Positions 11,246-21,860 of a DNA stretch of 64,000 nucleotides are shown here, piece after piece. The position numbers were made by a program, and so were the translations under genes. The notes below the pieces were generated by a model that saw only the letters and a list, made by a program, of their open reading frames with translations, made no database searches and was not told where the DNA came from. Every line of letters starts with the position of its first letter. The first letter of the stretch is position 1. The stretch lies in assembly GCF_032854445.1 (NCBI RefSeq), contig NC_088295.1, positions 29,942,470 through 30,006,469 on the forward strand, in the 5' to 3' direction. Source of the stretch: Liolophura sinensis. Its lineage: Eukaryota > Mollusca > Polyplacophora > Chitonida > Chitonidae.

Positions 11246-14200
11246 TTAAGAAGAAACATAAAAAAAACAAATCGCTACAATATGTTTGATGCCATATTGG
11301 GCATCGCATCCAACGCACTCGGGAGCACTGCTCCCATCAAGTATGAAATTGTGCGTTAGACGAGAATGCCCAACACGACACCTTGTTAAGACTACTTGGT
11401 CTCTACGAGACTTTTCGCAAGTATAATTATTGTAGCCAATGACAGGATGAATATCATGCAGTTTATTGTGGATCTGCAAGTCCCATTTACCCTGCCAAAG
11501 GCGACGAATATATTTAAGAATATTACACTTCACGTCAGTATAAGGAACTTTAACCCAAGGTAGAGGTTTATATAGGGCAGCTTTCGCTTCCCTGGCCACG
11601 ACTGTGTTTCCATGGATACCAGTGTGACTTGGTATCCAACAGAATATAATATCTTTACCTCTTTTAATTAAGTTTCAGTGTTTGGCTATGATCTCTTATA
11701 TGGTCTCTTGTGCGAAGACCGAACGAAGGGATCTTGTTAGGACATTTAATATATTTGTCTACATATAATGGATTGAAAACACAGTCGTAGGCAGGGTTTG
11801 TTGGATATGCTTTGAGCTTTGTAGCATATTGAAGACTAAGTTTAATACGTAGGTTGTATAAGGAAGGCTCATTTGCCTCCACGTATAAACTTTCTACTGG
11901 TGAGGTTCTAAAAGCACCAAGGCTGAGCCTCAAACCTTGGTGATGAACAGGATCCAACATTTTAATATACGACTTCCTAGCGGAACCGTAAATGATGGAT
12001 CCATAGTCCAATTTAGACCTCACCAGAGAACGATATAAATTAAGTAAAACTGATCGGTCAGCACCCCAATCGGTGCTAGACACGACCTTAATTATATCGA
12101 GAGCCTTTGTACATTTAGCTTTAAGCATTTTTATATGAGGTATAAAAGATAGTTTACTATCAAATATTATACCTAGAAATTTAGTTTCTCCAACAGTTTT
12201 AATCTGTTCACCACAAAAATTAAGCTCGGGATCAAAGATAAAGTTTTCCGTTTGATACAAAAATGCATACCGACGGTTTTAGACGTTGAAAATCTAAAAC
12301 CGTTTTCAGTTGCCCATTTCTCGATTTTACTGAGACAAAGCTGCAACTGACGTTCGATATTATTCATATTCTTAGCTCGGTAGCATATAAGGAAATCATC
12401 CACGTATAAAGAACCCTCTGTGCCAGATGTTAATGTTTTTGCTATGCTATTTATTTTTATGCTTAACAGAGTTGGTGATAGAATGCTGCCCTGGGGTACA
12501 CCCATTTCCCGCTCATAAGAGTCAGAAAGAGTGGGCCCAACCCGTACCTTAAACTGACGATCGGATAAAAATTGTGATATAAATATAGGTAATCGACCTT
12601 TAAGACCCATATCCGTGAGGTCTTTTAAAATACCATATTTCCATGTGGTGTCGTAGGCCTTTTCAAGGTCAAAAAATATGGACACCACATGTTCATTATT
12701 AACAAAACCATCACGAATAAAAGTTTCAAATCGAACAAGGTGATCTAAAGTAGATGGACCTTGACGAAAACCACATTGAATGTTAGATAAAAGCTTGCTG
12801 GTTTCAAGAAACCAAACAAGTCTATCATTAATCATCCATTCCATAGTCTTACAGACACAGCTGGTAAGAGCTATGGGACGGTAATTTTTGGGATCAGTAT
12901 GATCCTTACCCGGTTTTGGGACCGGGATAATACACGCCTCCCTCCATGACGTTGGAAAATTACCAGTTGTCCAAATATCATTAAGCAAATCCAAGAGAGT
13001 CTCCAATGGCTCAGGTGGTAAATGGTTTAGAAACTTATAATATACATTATCGGGACCACAAGCAGTATCGTGGGCCTTTTTTAATGCAGTCTTAAGTTCT
13101 TCGATATTAAAAGGATGATAATAATCTTCTAAATTCTTAGAAGAAAAGGGCAATTTGGTTTTCTCCTTCTGGTTTTTAATATGCTGGAATTCTTTAGTAT
13201 AGTTCTCAGAAGAAGATTTTGTTGAAATTGTTTCAGCTAATTTATTGGCTATATCAGATAGAGAGGTTAATATATTATCTCCATCTTTTAATTGCTGAAC
13301 TTTTGCTTTATTATTTTTGCCCTTAAGTTTCTGAACCATGTTCCAGACCTTACGCATGGGTGTTTTTGACGTAATGCCCGAAACAAAGTTCCGCCAACAA
13401 GATCGTCTCTTGGACTTGAGTAATCGACGAGCCTTAGCTCTAAAATTACGAACCTGGTTTAAGTTATTATCAGTAGGACAATGATTAAATCTGCGTTCAG
13501 CCTTTTTACGGTCTTTTATGGCTTTACGACAGTCATTGTCGTACCAGGGTTTACTTTTGGATTTGGGATTTGTCGAGGTCTTAGGTATAGTTCTATCGGC
13601 AGCTCGTAATACAAGCTCATTAAATTTTAACACAGGGTCATCTGCTGCTTTGAGGATCTCTGCAGAGATATCAGCCTCACAGAACATCTCAAATGCGATC
13701 ACATCTGCTTTATCAAATTTCCACCTAGCTACACGTTCCAAAGAATTACAAGTGATATGTTCTAGGATAATAGGAAAATGGTCACTACCACAAAGATCGT
13801 CATGCACCTTCCAAGAAAAATCAAGGAGAAGTGGTGGATCTGTGATAGTGAGATCGATAGCAGAATAAGTGCCATTACCCGGATGTAAATAGGTATTAGA
13901 ACCATCATTGAAATAACACAGTTCCTCCTTCGATAAGAAGTCTTCAACTATCTTGCCCCTATTATTTATGTTATTACTGCCCCATAGGAGGTTATGGGAA
14001 TTAAAATCTCCCATAATTATAAAAGGTTTTGGCAATTGTTCTTTTAAATTATGTAACTGCAAAGCTGACAAAGAAATGTTGGGAGGAATATACACTGAAC
14101 ATAATGTGATTGTATCAGACAACGAGACACGGACGGCCAGAGCCTGAAGCTCTGTATCCAGAGGAACATGGCTGTGGATAATATTGTTATTTATGAATAT

Positions 14201-14412
14201 TGAGGAGCCGCATGCAGCTCGCTCTTCTTCATTTGAATAAGTGCTATATAAAGAATAATTTTTAAGAGTTGTTTTATCTTTGTCAGATGTCTTCAGGTGA
14301 GTTTCCGGAAGACAAAGGGCAATAGGATTTAGTAATTGAACTAGCTGTGTTATTTCAATAATACTTTAAGACCTCGACAATTCCACTGTATAACTTTATC
14401 ATATATCGCCAT
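11246..14412 (-). pseudogene. LINE ORF2 relic: endonuclease, reverse transcriptase, partial RNase H
   Basis: ORF2 would encode the enzyme that nicks target DNA and copies element RNA in the nucleus. I place its start at the ATG at 14,412 because an N-terminal QWNCRGL motif of the AP-endonuclease follows. A frameshift near 14,360 separates this from the main open frame (14,122-12,173, 649 codons). That frame holds endonuclease motifs GDFNSHN, AIDLTI and SDHFPI, then RT motifs FFDLEKAYD, GVPQGSILSP and the catalytic YVDDF. A second frameshift near 12,250 leads into 12,260-11,664, the RT thumb and connection. The next segment (11,650-11,246, another frame) starts at FCWIPSHTGIHGN, the end of RNase H, and continues into a C-terminal Cys/His region with CRVGHSRLTH. 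About 100 residues of RNase H appear to be lost at the junction near 11,665. The usual RNase H aspartate after GN is also replaced (GNTVVA). The frame breaks off within the C-terminal region near 11,270. Confidence 0.85.
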
Positions 14413-14439
14413 TATGGGGGGAGACGTATAGGAGATTTC

Positions 14440-15531
14440 TCTTTGTGTTTGGACCTCCAACGATCCAAACCTATTAAAAGTTTGGATAGGATCCCTAGTG
14501 GCCTTAGAGGGACGCTCTGTTGGGCCACTAGGTTTATCAGTTGTTTGCTTATTATTATTTTGAGATTTGTTTCTGGATTTGTTTTTGTCATTATTTATAG
14601 AAGAATTGGGCTCAGCTGGTTTACCAGGATGCTCTGTATTGTTTACTGTTTTTATTTGGTGTGTTGAAGTAGTCTGCGTTGAGGAAGAATTTAACGGCTT
14701 CCTGATATGATATGTTGTTTTTAATTTTCAGGTTGATAATTTGCTTTTCCTAAGGAAAAGCGGACAGTCCCTTGATGAGGCCATGTGATCTCCACTGCAG
14801 TTGTAACACTTAGCTGTGTTGCTGCAGTCGAAACCATCATGCCCTTCACTACCGCATCTGAAGCAAATGAGTTTATTCTTACATTGTCCCTTGCCAAGAC
14901 CAAATCGTTGGCAATTAAAACAACGCGTAGGATTAGGGATATATAAATCCACATTAACCCTATGCGGGGCCAACGTAGATATGCGACGGAAGGGAGGTAG
15001 TGTTAAAGGTTAGCAGGTAAGTATTAAGTTAAGGATGTTACCAGATTTCTTCGTAATGAAGCGTTTTACTCTGATAACACCCTGTGAATTTAGTTCTTGG
15101 CAGATTTCTTCCTCAGTTAGATCAGTTATGTCGCCATCCCTGTCACGAATGATTCCCTGACAGCTGTTCAGGGAATGGTGAGGGATGTGAAAACAGATAT
15201 ATCAGAAATTTTATTTAAGTTAAGTAAATTTTTTGATTGTTGTTGCCGGAAACATTCAATGAGAATGTCTCCGGATCTAAGTTTTTTTAACGTTTTTAAG
15301 AGTTCCAGCTGCACCCTGGAGAGCCCTTTGCAACAGAAACGGATGAATTTTTGAAGCCGGCTTTTGTTCACTCTTAGTTGAGAGAACAATGAAAGCCGGC
15401 CAACTGTTCTGTTCATTATCAAGCGAGCCTGATAACTTCCTCTTTTTATCAGCACTTGAAGACAAAGTCGGCTGAGAGGAAGACCGGTTACATACATTTG
15501 AAGCATTTAAAGAAAGTTTTAAAGTAGACAT
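14440..15531 (-). pseudogene. LINE ORF1 relic (gag-like, CCHC zinc knuckles)
   Basis: ORF1 of such elements encodes an RNA-binding protein that packages element RNA. The likely start is the ATG at 15,531, which opens a Ser-rich N-terminus. Frame changes occur near 15,285 and again before about 15,180. The reading then continues through GDITDLTEEEI, typical of the ORF1 RNA-binding domain, to an in-frame TAA at 15,010-15,012. It resumes through VDLYIPNPTRCFNCQRFG into three knuckles at about 14,915-14,760. The second knuckle is a complete C-X2-C-X4-H-X4-C. The first has Leu where His is expected. The third is C-X2-C-X3-H-X6-C, common in this superfamily. Beyond the stop at 14,728, a shifted frame continues with ISYQEAVK and then Asn/Lys-rich sequence to about 14,450. 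It is broken and not translatable as one protein. Confidence 0.75.
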
Positions 15532-16141
15532 GGCATATATTTATAAATTTCACCCCATATGTTCCCCACCCACCGCAGTGCCAACAAGGGCGATGCCTGA
15601 ACCTGGGAATACCCATCAAGAAAGACACCAAGGACTCCATATGAGGTATACTCGAACAGATTGATCTATACCAACAGGTTAAATTCAATCTACTCGATTG
15701 ACCCATGAGCCACCGCCTCAAAACGTAGTCCCGCAAACGATATTTCAAAAATAACATTTGTTCTCAAAATGATGTGCTGATATAGAGGCAACTGGATCAC
15801 GCAGAGGCAAGACATGACCAAGCCGATTGATCGGACCGGGCCCATCCGACCTCCCGTCTCTCTCCAAGTAAGGGCCAAAGTGGCGTGTTGGGCGTGAGGA
15901 TCTCGCAAGACCAACCCGCCCTCAGCCACCAGGACCCCGTCCTCGTAGATTACGGGTCGCAACGCACGGCAAACAGGTAGCTCCCCGGTTGCCTCTCACA
16001 CAACCGGGAAGATGTGAGCCTATTATATTCACCGGGCTCACACAGGAGAGCTCTAGGTTAGTCGACTTTTACGACAAGCTTGTGTAGAGGGCTGAGGTCC
16101 TATTCCTATCACCCCGGGAACCCCACGGGGGGTCACGTACA
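15532..16141 (-). other. LINE 5' leader region
   Basis: GC-richer than its surroundings and upstream of ORF1 in the element's sense. It includes a ccccgggaaccccacggggg block near 16,113-16,132, which would form a strong hairpin. The short open frames here are not conserved-looking. The outer boundary at about 16,141 is set by the drop in GC content and is uncertain. An internal promoter would be expected in this leader, but no motif can be assigned. Confidence 0.5.
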
Positions 16142-16226
16142 GTATCACAATGAAATAGCCTCACACACCTATATCCAAAAGACACTATGTCTAAATGTTA
16201 ATTAAACTAGTTTTCAAGATGTTTTT

Positions 16227-16726
16227 GCGTGTGAGGGTGACATGTAAGAGTGAAAAATCTGAAATCCGGTGAGAGCATCTGTTACGATGTCATATAATCA
16301 CAAGATAATATACATGGCCTGATATCTGAATTATTTGATGTGGAGGTATATTTTTACCATTGAGTTTCTGGATTAGGCGCCTGCGTGCACTGTGGTTCGT
16401 GAGGTGTTTGTCAGACAATAGGGCTGTTTTAGATTTAATATTTTTTCATGATAGGGTAGATCTTGTTGATGCCCATGCGTGTGAGGGTGACATGTAAGAG
16501 TGAAAAATCTGAAATCCGGTGAGAGCATCTGTTACGATGTCATATAATCACAAGATAATATACATGGCCTGATATCTGAATTATTTGATGTGGAGGTATA
16601 TTTTTACCATTGAGTTTCTGGATTAGGCGCCTGCGTGCACTGTGGTTCGTGAGGTGTTTGTCAGACAATAGGGCTGTTTTAGATTTAATATTTTTTCATG
16701 ATAGGGTAGATCTTGTTGATGCCCAT
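16227..16726. repeat. Perfect 250-bp tandem duplication
   Basis: Two adjacent copies, 16,227-16,476 and 16,477-16,726, both starting gcgtgtgagggtgacatg. I found no difference between them on line-by-line comparison. The unit carries no recognisable domain. It lies between the LINE 5' leader and the recombinase relic. Perfect identity means a very recent tandem duplication or an assembly error. Confidence 0.95.
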
Positions 16727-16739
16727 GCTCTGACACTTG

Positions 16740-17553
16740 AACCTCTGTTGACCAGGTAAAGGGTTAGGACTGTTGACAGGAAAAGAGCATCATCTGGATG
16801 CCCCATGTTATCAGGCCTTTTTGGAGTATTTCCTGTAATGAAAAAACAATACAGGATCAGAATGATTGGCAAGACAGATATATGCCCTAACAATTTTGAG
16901 GAATTATGTAAAAGTGGATTGCAAAAAGTGGGAATAATGAATATTTATGTCCACAAGGCTCATTCATAATGGTGTCAAGGTTCATTCATAAAAGTGCCAT
17001 TGGAATTTTTATGTATCTTCAGATCAGTAAAGGTTAGGTAAGAAAAAAATATTTTGAACTCACACGTAAGTTGCAATTGGGCCTCTGGGTTCTCAGGTGT
17101 GGCATGTGCTCGGGGTTTTACTTCCCTGCTATTCCTTGGACTTTCTCCTATCCTTGTTTCAGTTTGGCGCCGAATTGTTTGCCGCCTGTGTCTGTTTCCA
17201 TCCTTACATCTTCCCACTTCAAACTGAGCTGCTCTAACCAACCTCTCATACAAAACTGTAACATGTTGATCAGTGCATGAAGACTGTTCATTATATCTGG
17301 CCAGTTCTGTAAATCTTGTCAGTGTCCTCATCGCCTAGCTCTGTGGCTGCTTTAAGTTGTCGAAGTTCTGTATTCTTCTGAAGAAATGACCGAAACAGTC
17401 TGAGATCATCTGTGGTTCTCTTTTGGTATTCTCCTGATTCTCAATAAATTTCAGAACGTCATCATTGTTATAATCTTCAAATCTGTTATTCCCATTTCCG
17501 GGCAACTCAAACGCAGGTCCAAAGTCACTGTCTTCTTCAAATAAGTTGGCCAA
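16740..17553 (-). pseudogene. Crypton/DUF3504-like tyrosine recombinase relic, possible intron
   Basis: Three minus-strand pieces resemble the recombinase of Crypton elements and related DUF3504 (KIAA1958-type) proteins. The first piece (17,553-17,335) has a DDVLKFIENQENT N-terminal motif. After an in-frame TAG at 17,338, sequence down to about 17,170 contains, in a second frame, LEQLSLKWEDVRMETDTGGK, the region around the first catalytic arginine. A return to the first frame gives REVKPRAHATPENPE (to about 17,080). A third piece at about 16,832-16,740 reads KRPDNMGHPDDALFLSTV, which would follow next in the family. Between the last two lies a stretch with a GTGTGAG donor (17,065) and a pyrimidine-rich ttttttcattacag acceptor (AG at 16,834-16,833), so about 230 bp could be an intron. 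The middle of the protein and the C-terminal catalytic His/Arg/Tyr are missing. A decayed mobile element or a decayed domesticated copy are both possible. The family assignment comes from remembered motifs. Confidence 0.55.
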
Positions 17554-18817
17554 AGTACATTTATATCAGACCCTGTTGACTCCATGTTACTTACAGGGAC
17601 TGGTGAGTGAGATTGGAAAAACAGCAGACAACAAAATAATACAGGTCAGATGACAGTCACGTCAGCAGTCAGATAACTGAAAGTGTCATTTGACTGCAGT
17701 GAAAATAAAAACTTTTATCAGTGAAGTAATGCTCAGAATTTCACTCTTGTATAAATTATAAACATTTTCTGCCAAAACATGAGGTAAAATCGAGTTATCC
17801 AGCTCAGCTATGGGAAAAAAAAAGGCCACGAAGTCGGGTTCTGGAGTATGGTTTCTTTGCTACCAAAGTGATTAACTGCGGCAGATTATCACGTCAATTT
17901 GAAATAGCCGTGTGTTACCCTTCCCGTGGGAAATATTTTCTAATTATGCAGACATAACAAATCTTGCTACGGTCAAATGTCACCAGTTTTGATAATTAAC
18001 TAATTAAGTAATTACCAAAGCACCATATCTCAACAGAGATATAATTTAAAGTGACGATTAAATCTCGTGATGAAAGAAATTTTCCTAAACTTTGTTCAGT
18101 TTTAAAATGGACCTTTTCCAATGGGAAAACGTGTAATTATTTTAATTTGTTTATTTGTTTTCTCTCTTTCTTCAAGGCCGAGTCTAATCAGAATATGCCT
18201 GACTTCGCTGAAGAGTAATGTCTAATTACAGCTTATAATTAGAAAATCTATTTTTCATGTCGGTTCTCGCTGTAGACAATGTGTCTCTATGTCTCGAACA
18301 CCCTGCATTTGTCATGTCTGTTTTATAAATGCCTAACACTGCCTTAAACTACGTCCATCTCCTTCCATGTGTGATTGTGTAGACTTCGAGTGCACTTCTC
18401 TGAATCAGCATATTACTCATTCAATCCCAGACCCTAGTAATCTGTCTTTTATAAAAACACAAACTTAGGAAATGTTCAAAGTCAAATAAAATGTCGTTAC
18501 CTACATGAAAACGTCACTCAACAATATAAGATTTCCATAATACCATAGTTTACTTCGAAACTCTCTCGGAAGTAAAACTGGCTCGGCTGAAAAGTCGCCA
18601 AGCTCTAATCCTTCATTAGTGTTTTAGCTTATTTATTTATTTACATATTCGAATGATCTTTTACGCCGTACTGATGAATATGTTTCAGCTTGTAAACTTG
18701 GCGGAAATTCTATTACGGTAAATGACAGCTACACATTCTTCAAAAGCTGACAACACAAATCTGAAGAAAAAATAAAACTATCAGTATCTATGTATGCTTG
18801 GAGTTTAACGAGGAGTT
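17554..18817. other. No recognisable feature
   Basis: AT-rich sequence, no open frame of note. Nothing supports a gene, RNA or mobile element here. Confidence 0.6.
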
Positions 18818-18921
18818 TAATAGGCGTGTGCACATGTACTGTGTCTTATTGTGGCATGGCGAGTCCACGTAATAGGTGTGTGCAAATATACTGTGTCTTA
18901 TTGTGGCATGGCGAGTCCACG
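18818..18921. repeat. 52-bp tandem duplication in SINE tail
   Basis: Two copies of a unit starting taatagg and ending gcgagtccacg, at 18,818 and 18,870. They differ at about five positions, so the duplication is not recent. Confidence 0.85.
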
Positions 18922-19165
18922 ACGCCAAAGTACTGCCACCACTGAAGTGTCACCTCGTAGACACCATACATAACACCCCACACAGTCACATTATACTGAC
19001 ACCGGGCCAACCAATCCAGTTTCCTTGCTCTAATCTCTAAGCCATGAGGGCCATGGAAGGCAGCAAGAACTGCCACTTTTAGTCTTATATGACCCGAACC
19101 CGGTTTGATCCCACGCCTCCGACTTCGAGGCAAAGTCTATAATCATTAGGCCATCGAAGCGGTCA
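18818..19165 (-). mobile_element. tRNA-derived SINE (second family) with duplicated tail
   Basis: Read on the minus strand it starts near 19,165 with a tRNA-like head: tggcctaatgattatag as an A-box-like segment and gggatcaaacc as a B-box-like segment. A body follows with gtgtcagtataatgtgactg and cagtggtggcagtacttt, ending in ccacaataagacacag. This head and body match, from memory, a SINE common in bivalves. The distal end carries a 52-bp tandem duplication (18,818-18,869 and 18,870-18,921, about five differences). Transcription would be by RNA polymerase III if active. The minus-strand open frame at 18,846-19,133 is a by-product. Confidence 0.7.
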
Positions 19166-20763
19166 AGCCAAACCATTAAGACTCCAGACACAACTCGCCT
19201 TTATTGGGCGAAAAGTTACAACACTGCATAATATGAGTTAAGGTGATGAATTAAAAACTTGATTAAAAGCTGATGCGTGGTTAATAGCCAAAGTACAATA
19301 CTCTAGCGAGAATGCGTGTTGAATACATGCGTTTGTCCATAAATTAGGCGCCTATAATTACAGGATGACACATTTATAACGAAGTCCAATCAAATATATA
19401 CAGATAATTGTATGTCCATAAAGACGTATTGTAACCAAACTTTTTACACGAGATACACCAGAGAGAGATGATAATGACAAGGAAATGCATCAATCTTCTT
19501 GAACTCAAAATGATTTCTTTGGATTGATTTTCTGATTCTCCACTTGTTTCGCTAAGTTTATTTTATATCTACTATTATCCGAAAGTGGATTTTAAATGAA
19601 AGAAGGTTATATGTGTCTTATTGTTGTTATGTTTGATGGAAAACAGGTAATGTATTGCGTTTTGCTGGAAAATTGATTTTCATAATATATTTATCGCATT
19701 GGAATGAGGGATGGTGATGAAAAGCTTTTCACTGTTGTGGGTGCAGTAACCATCAACGAACTGTTAACTACGTGAATCTGTGCATTATACACTTCTCTTG
19801 AGAATCACTCTAACGGCGTGGTGCAGTAATATATCTTTCGTAGAGACAATTATTTCGTTCTTGGAAACTACTTTACAAGTCGTAAGCACACAGATTCTTT
19901 AGGAGCTTGAAATAAGAAACACTGACGGTCTTGACCTGTTGGGTAAGAGGTCAAAATATATAATGTAAGAGTTATCTGTCAGAATTTCAGGATTCACTTG
20001 AACTTTCACCGCGTGTTTACCCAGTTTCCAAAAGAATAAAAAAAAAAATGTGCATGTTGCTTTGAATCTATGCAGCAGGCTTATTGTCAGAGGGGATATC
20101 TTATACTGCTCTGATTAATTTCGGTATTATTGTGCAAGCTAAAAGTTTGGAAATGATTTGATACGCCTCAAATGTGTACCCAAATCACATGTAATTTGGT
20201 ACAAAAAGCTTATCTTAAGTAAATAATGTAGATTTCTTCTGCAAGTAATGCGCATTTACGAAGACTTGTCACTCATTTTTGTAAGAAGCATATCATACAG
20301 GTATGTACATCGCATCAGCTAAATATATTCCAAACGCATTTATACCTTTGATTAAATAGCTTTTATAGCTTCTTATTTCCTGGTAATTATTTCCTGTTCC
20401 CCTTGAGGGGGAGAGGTTAATTGTTACAATAAAGTCTTCTGTGCTAACCAGCAGTGATGAAGATGACTTCCTTACAACACGTTGTGTGTAGATTCTGACG
20501 ATGTGGCTAAAATCAATGCAAGAACACGTTGCTCACCGCTGGTTCAGAGTTCAGTGTGCGACGCGTAAACAATGACATGGGTAGAACAGGGTATACAACA
20601 AAAGAATAACGATTGTCTACCATCCATAGATGAAAAAACCAAAAAGATGATGACCGGCAGACCCTGAATATTAACCATTACGCCTGATGTTGGTGAAGAG
20701 TAACGAAAGATGATGCCATAAACATTAAACATCTGTGATCGGATTTTGTTCATTTAATTAGTT

Positions 20764-20850
20764 TTGATTGGTGTTTTTATGTCGCACCCAAGAATATTTT
20801 ACTTCCACGACGGCGGTCAGCAGTACAGGGGGAGGAAACCGTTCAGAGCA
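20764..20850 (-). mobile_element. SINE tail fragment (main family), inverted
   Basis: Begins ttgattggtgttttta, passes cacgacggcggtcagcag and ends in ggaggaaacc. This is the 3' half of the main SINE family of the window, read backwards. There is no tRNA-like head. Diverged, so old. Confidence 0.75.
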
Positions 20851-21375
20851 ATGCAAGAAACTATAGATTTTGTTTTAGGAAACATTTATCAATACTTTCT
20901 TCTTTGCAAACAGGCATGTTTGCACACCAATGCAATTACTTGGGACCAGCACCGGAATTATTTTCGACAATACCGTGTAGGTGCCAGACAGCCTTAAAAC
21001 GAAACGCCTATAGATGACTGTAGTGAAAAGAATATTATTCAAATCAGAAAAACAGCGCCCACAGTTTACTGATGTACAAGCAGACATGTTCATCCATTTA
21101 AGTGCGAAACATATACCGTTATATCACGGAAGCCTTAAGGCTCAATACGGTGTCAAGCATACATGTATCCTGTTCTATGTGTATACTTTGCACATGTTCG
21201 GCAAAGATTCTACACAGTCAACACTATCTTTGATTTGTTTGACAGCATTGCTAGCCATGCAGTCATTAAAATATTTAAATATGCCACTGGCCTATATCAT
21301 AAATTATAGATCTTTTTACTTATTTTAATTTTGATGTTCATTATGTCGAAAACCATTTATTGCCTCCTGTTTTAA

Positions 21376-21447
21376 ACATGCTCTCGCCACGATATGCCAA
21401 CTACTGCCAATGTGGCGTTAAGCCATAATTGTTCATTCACTCATTCA
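21376..21447 (-). mobile_element. SINE fragment, inverted relative to 8,866
   Basis: Contains ctctcgccacgatatg, aatgtggcgttaagccataa and a cattcactcattc run. This is the reverse complement layout of the block at 8,866-8,955. Tail only. Confidence 0.5.
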
Positions 21448-21860
21448 CGGAAGTCTTACAATTTATTCAGTACACCAGAATTGCTTCATACACATACATA
21501 CAAAGTTGAATATCGTCCAACATTATTGTAAACAATGAACAGAAAAATATCACATTCATCCGAAAATATGCTATATACACCTTCAAGATTATAACATGTT
21601 TATTCGTGACGCTGGCATGTAGTTTATGTTACTACGCACAACATCTAGTTTTAACCAGCAGTTCTTGATTAGGTGCTTTATTCCCTCATCTTGCTAACGT
21701 GTGAAAAGGGTCGCTGTCTGAATGAAGCTCCAGTCGGAGTGGTTACACTGTTGTAGCTCCTAGACGGGTTAATACTTCTCACCAGCTAATCACACCCAGA
21801 CACCATACAGCATTACACAGCTAATAATAAAATCCTTTGTGACCATTTCCTAAGCCATCT

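Larger units (their letters stand above)
11246..16141 (-). mobile_element. Degenerate I-superfamily (Nimb-like) non-LTR retrotransposon
   Basis: A minus-strand LINE about 4.9 kb long. Order in the element's sense: GC-rich 5' leader (about 16,141-15,532), ORF1 with three CCHC-type knuckles (15,531 to about 14,440), then ORF2 with AP-endonuclease, reverse transcriptase, a remnant of RNase H and a C-terminal region (14,412-11,246). This order and the wording of the RT and C-terminal motifs fit the I superfamily, and Nimb is my best guess at clade. It is inactive: both ORFs carry frameshifts, ORF1 has an in-frame stop, most of RNase H is deleted, and the 3' UTR and tail are absent. No target-site duplication was found. 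The 5' boundary is approximate. Confidence 0.85.
19490..21860. repeat. Old segmental duplication, copy B
   Basis: Diverged partner of about 100-2,990, in the same orientation and about 19 kb downstream. Copy B holds two SINE fragments (20,764-20,850 and 21,376-21,447) with no counterpart in copy A, so those insertions look younger than the duplication. The match ends near the ccatttcct block at about 21,845, which corresponds to about 2,985 in copy A. No gene is recognised in it. Confidence 0.7.

Noticed and set aside
10382-11259. Minus-strand frames of 109 and 95 codons with recurring peptide pieces
   Set aside because: The recurrence comes from the underlying degenerate tandem repeat. There is no sign of selection on the protein.
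13518-13868. Plus-strand 116-codon frame inside the LINE
   Set aside because: It is antisense to the ORF2 endonuclease region and has no domain of its own.
16975-17331. Treating the 118-codon minus-strand frame as an intact gene
   Set aside because: Family-like motifs switch between frames within it and upstream there is an in-frame stop, so it is a relic.
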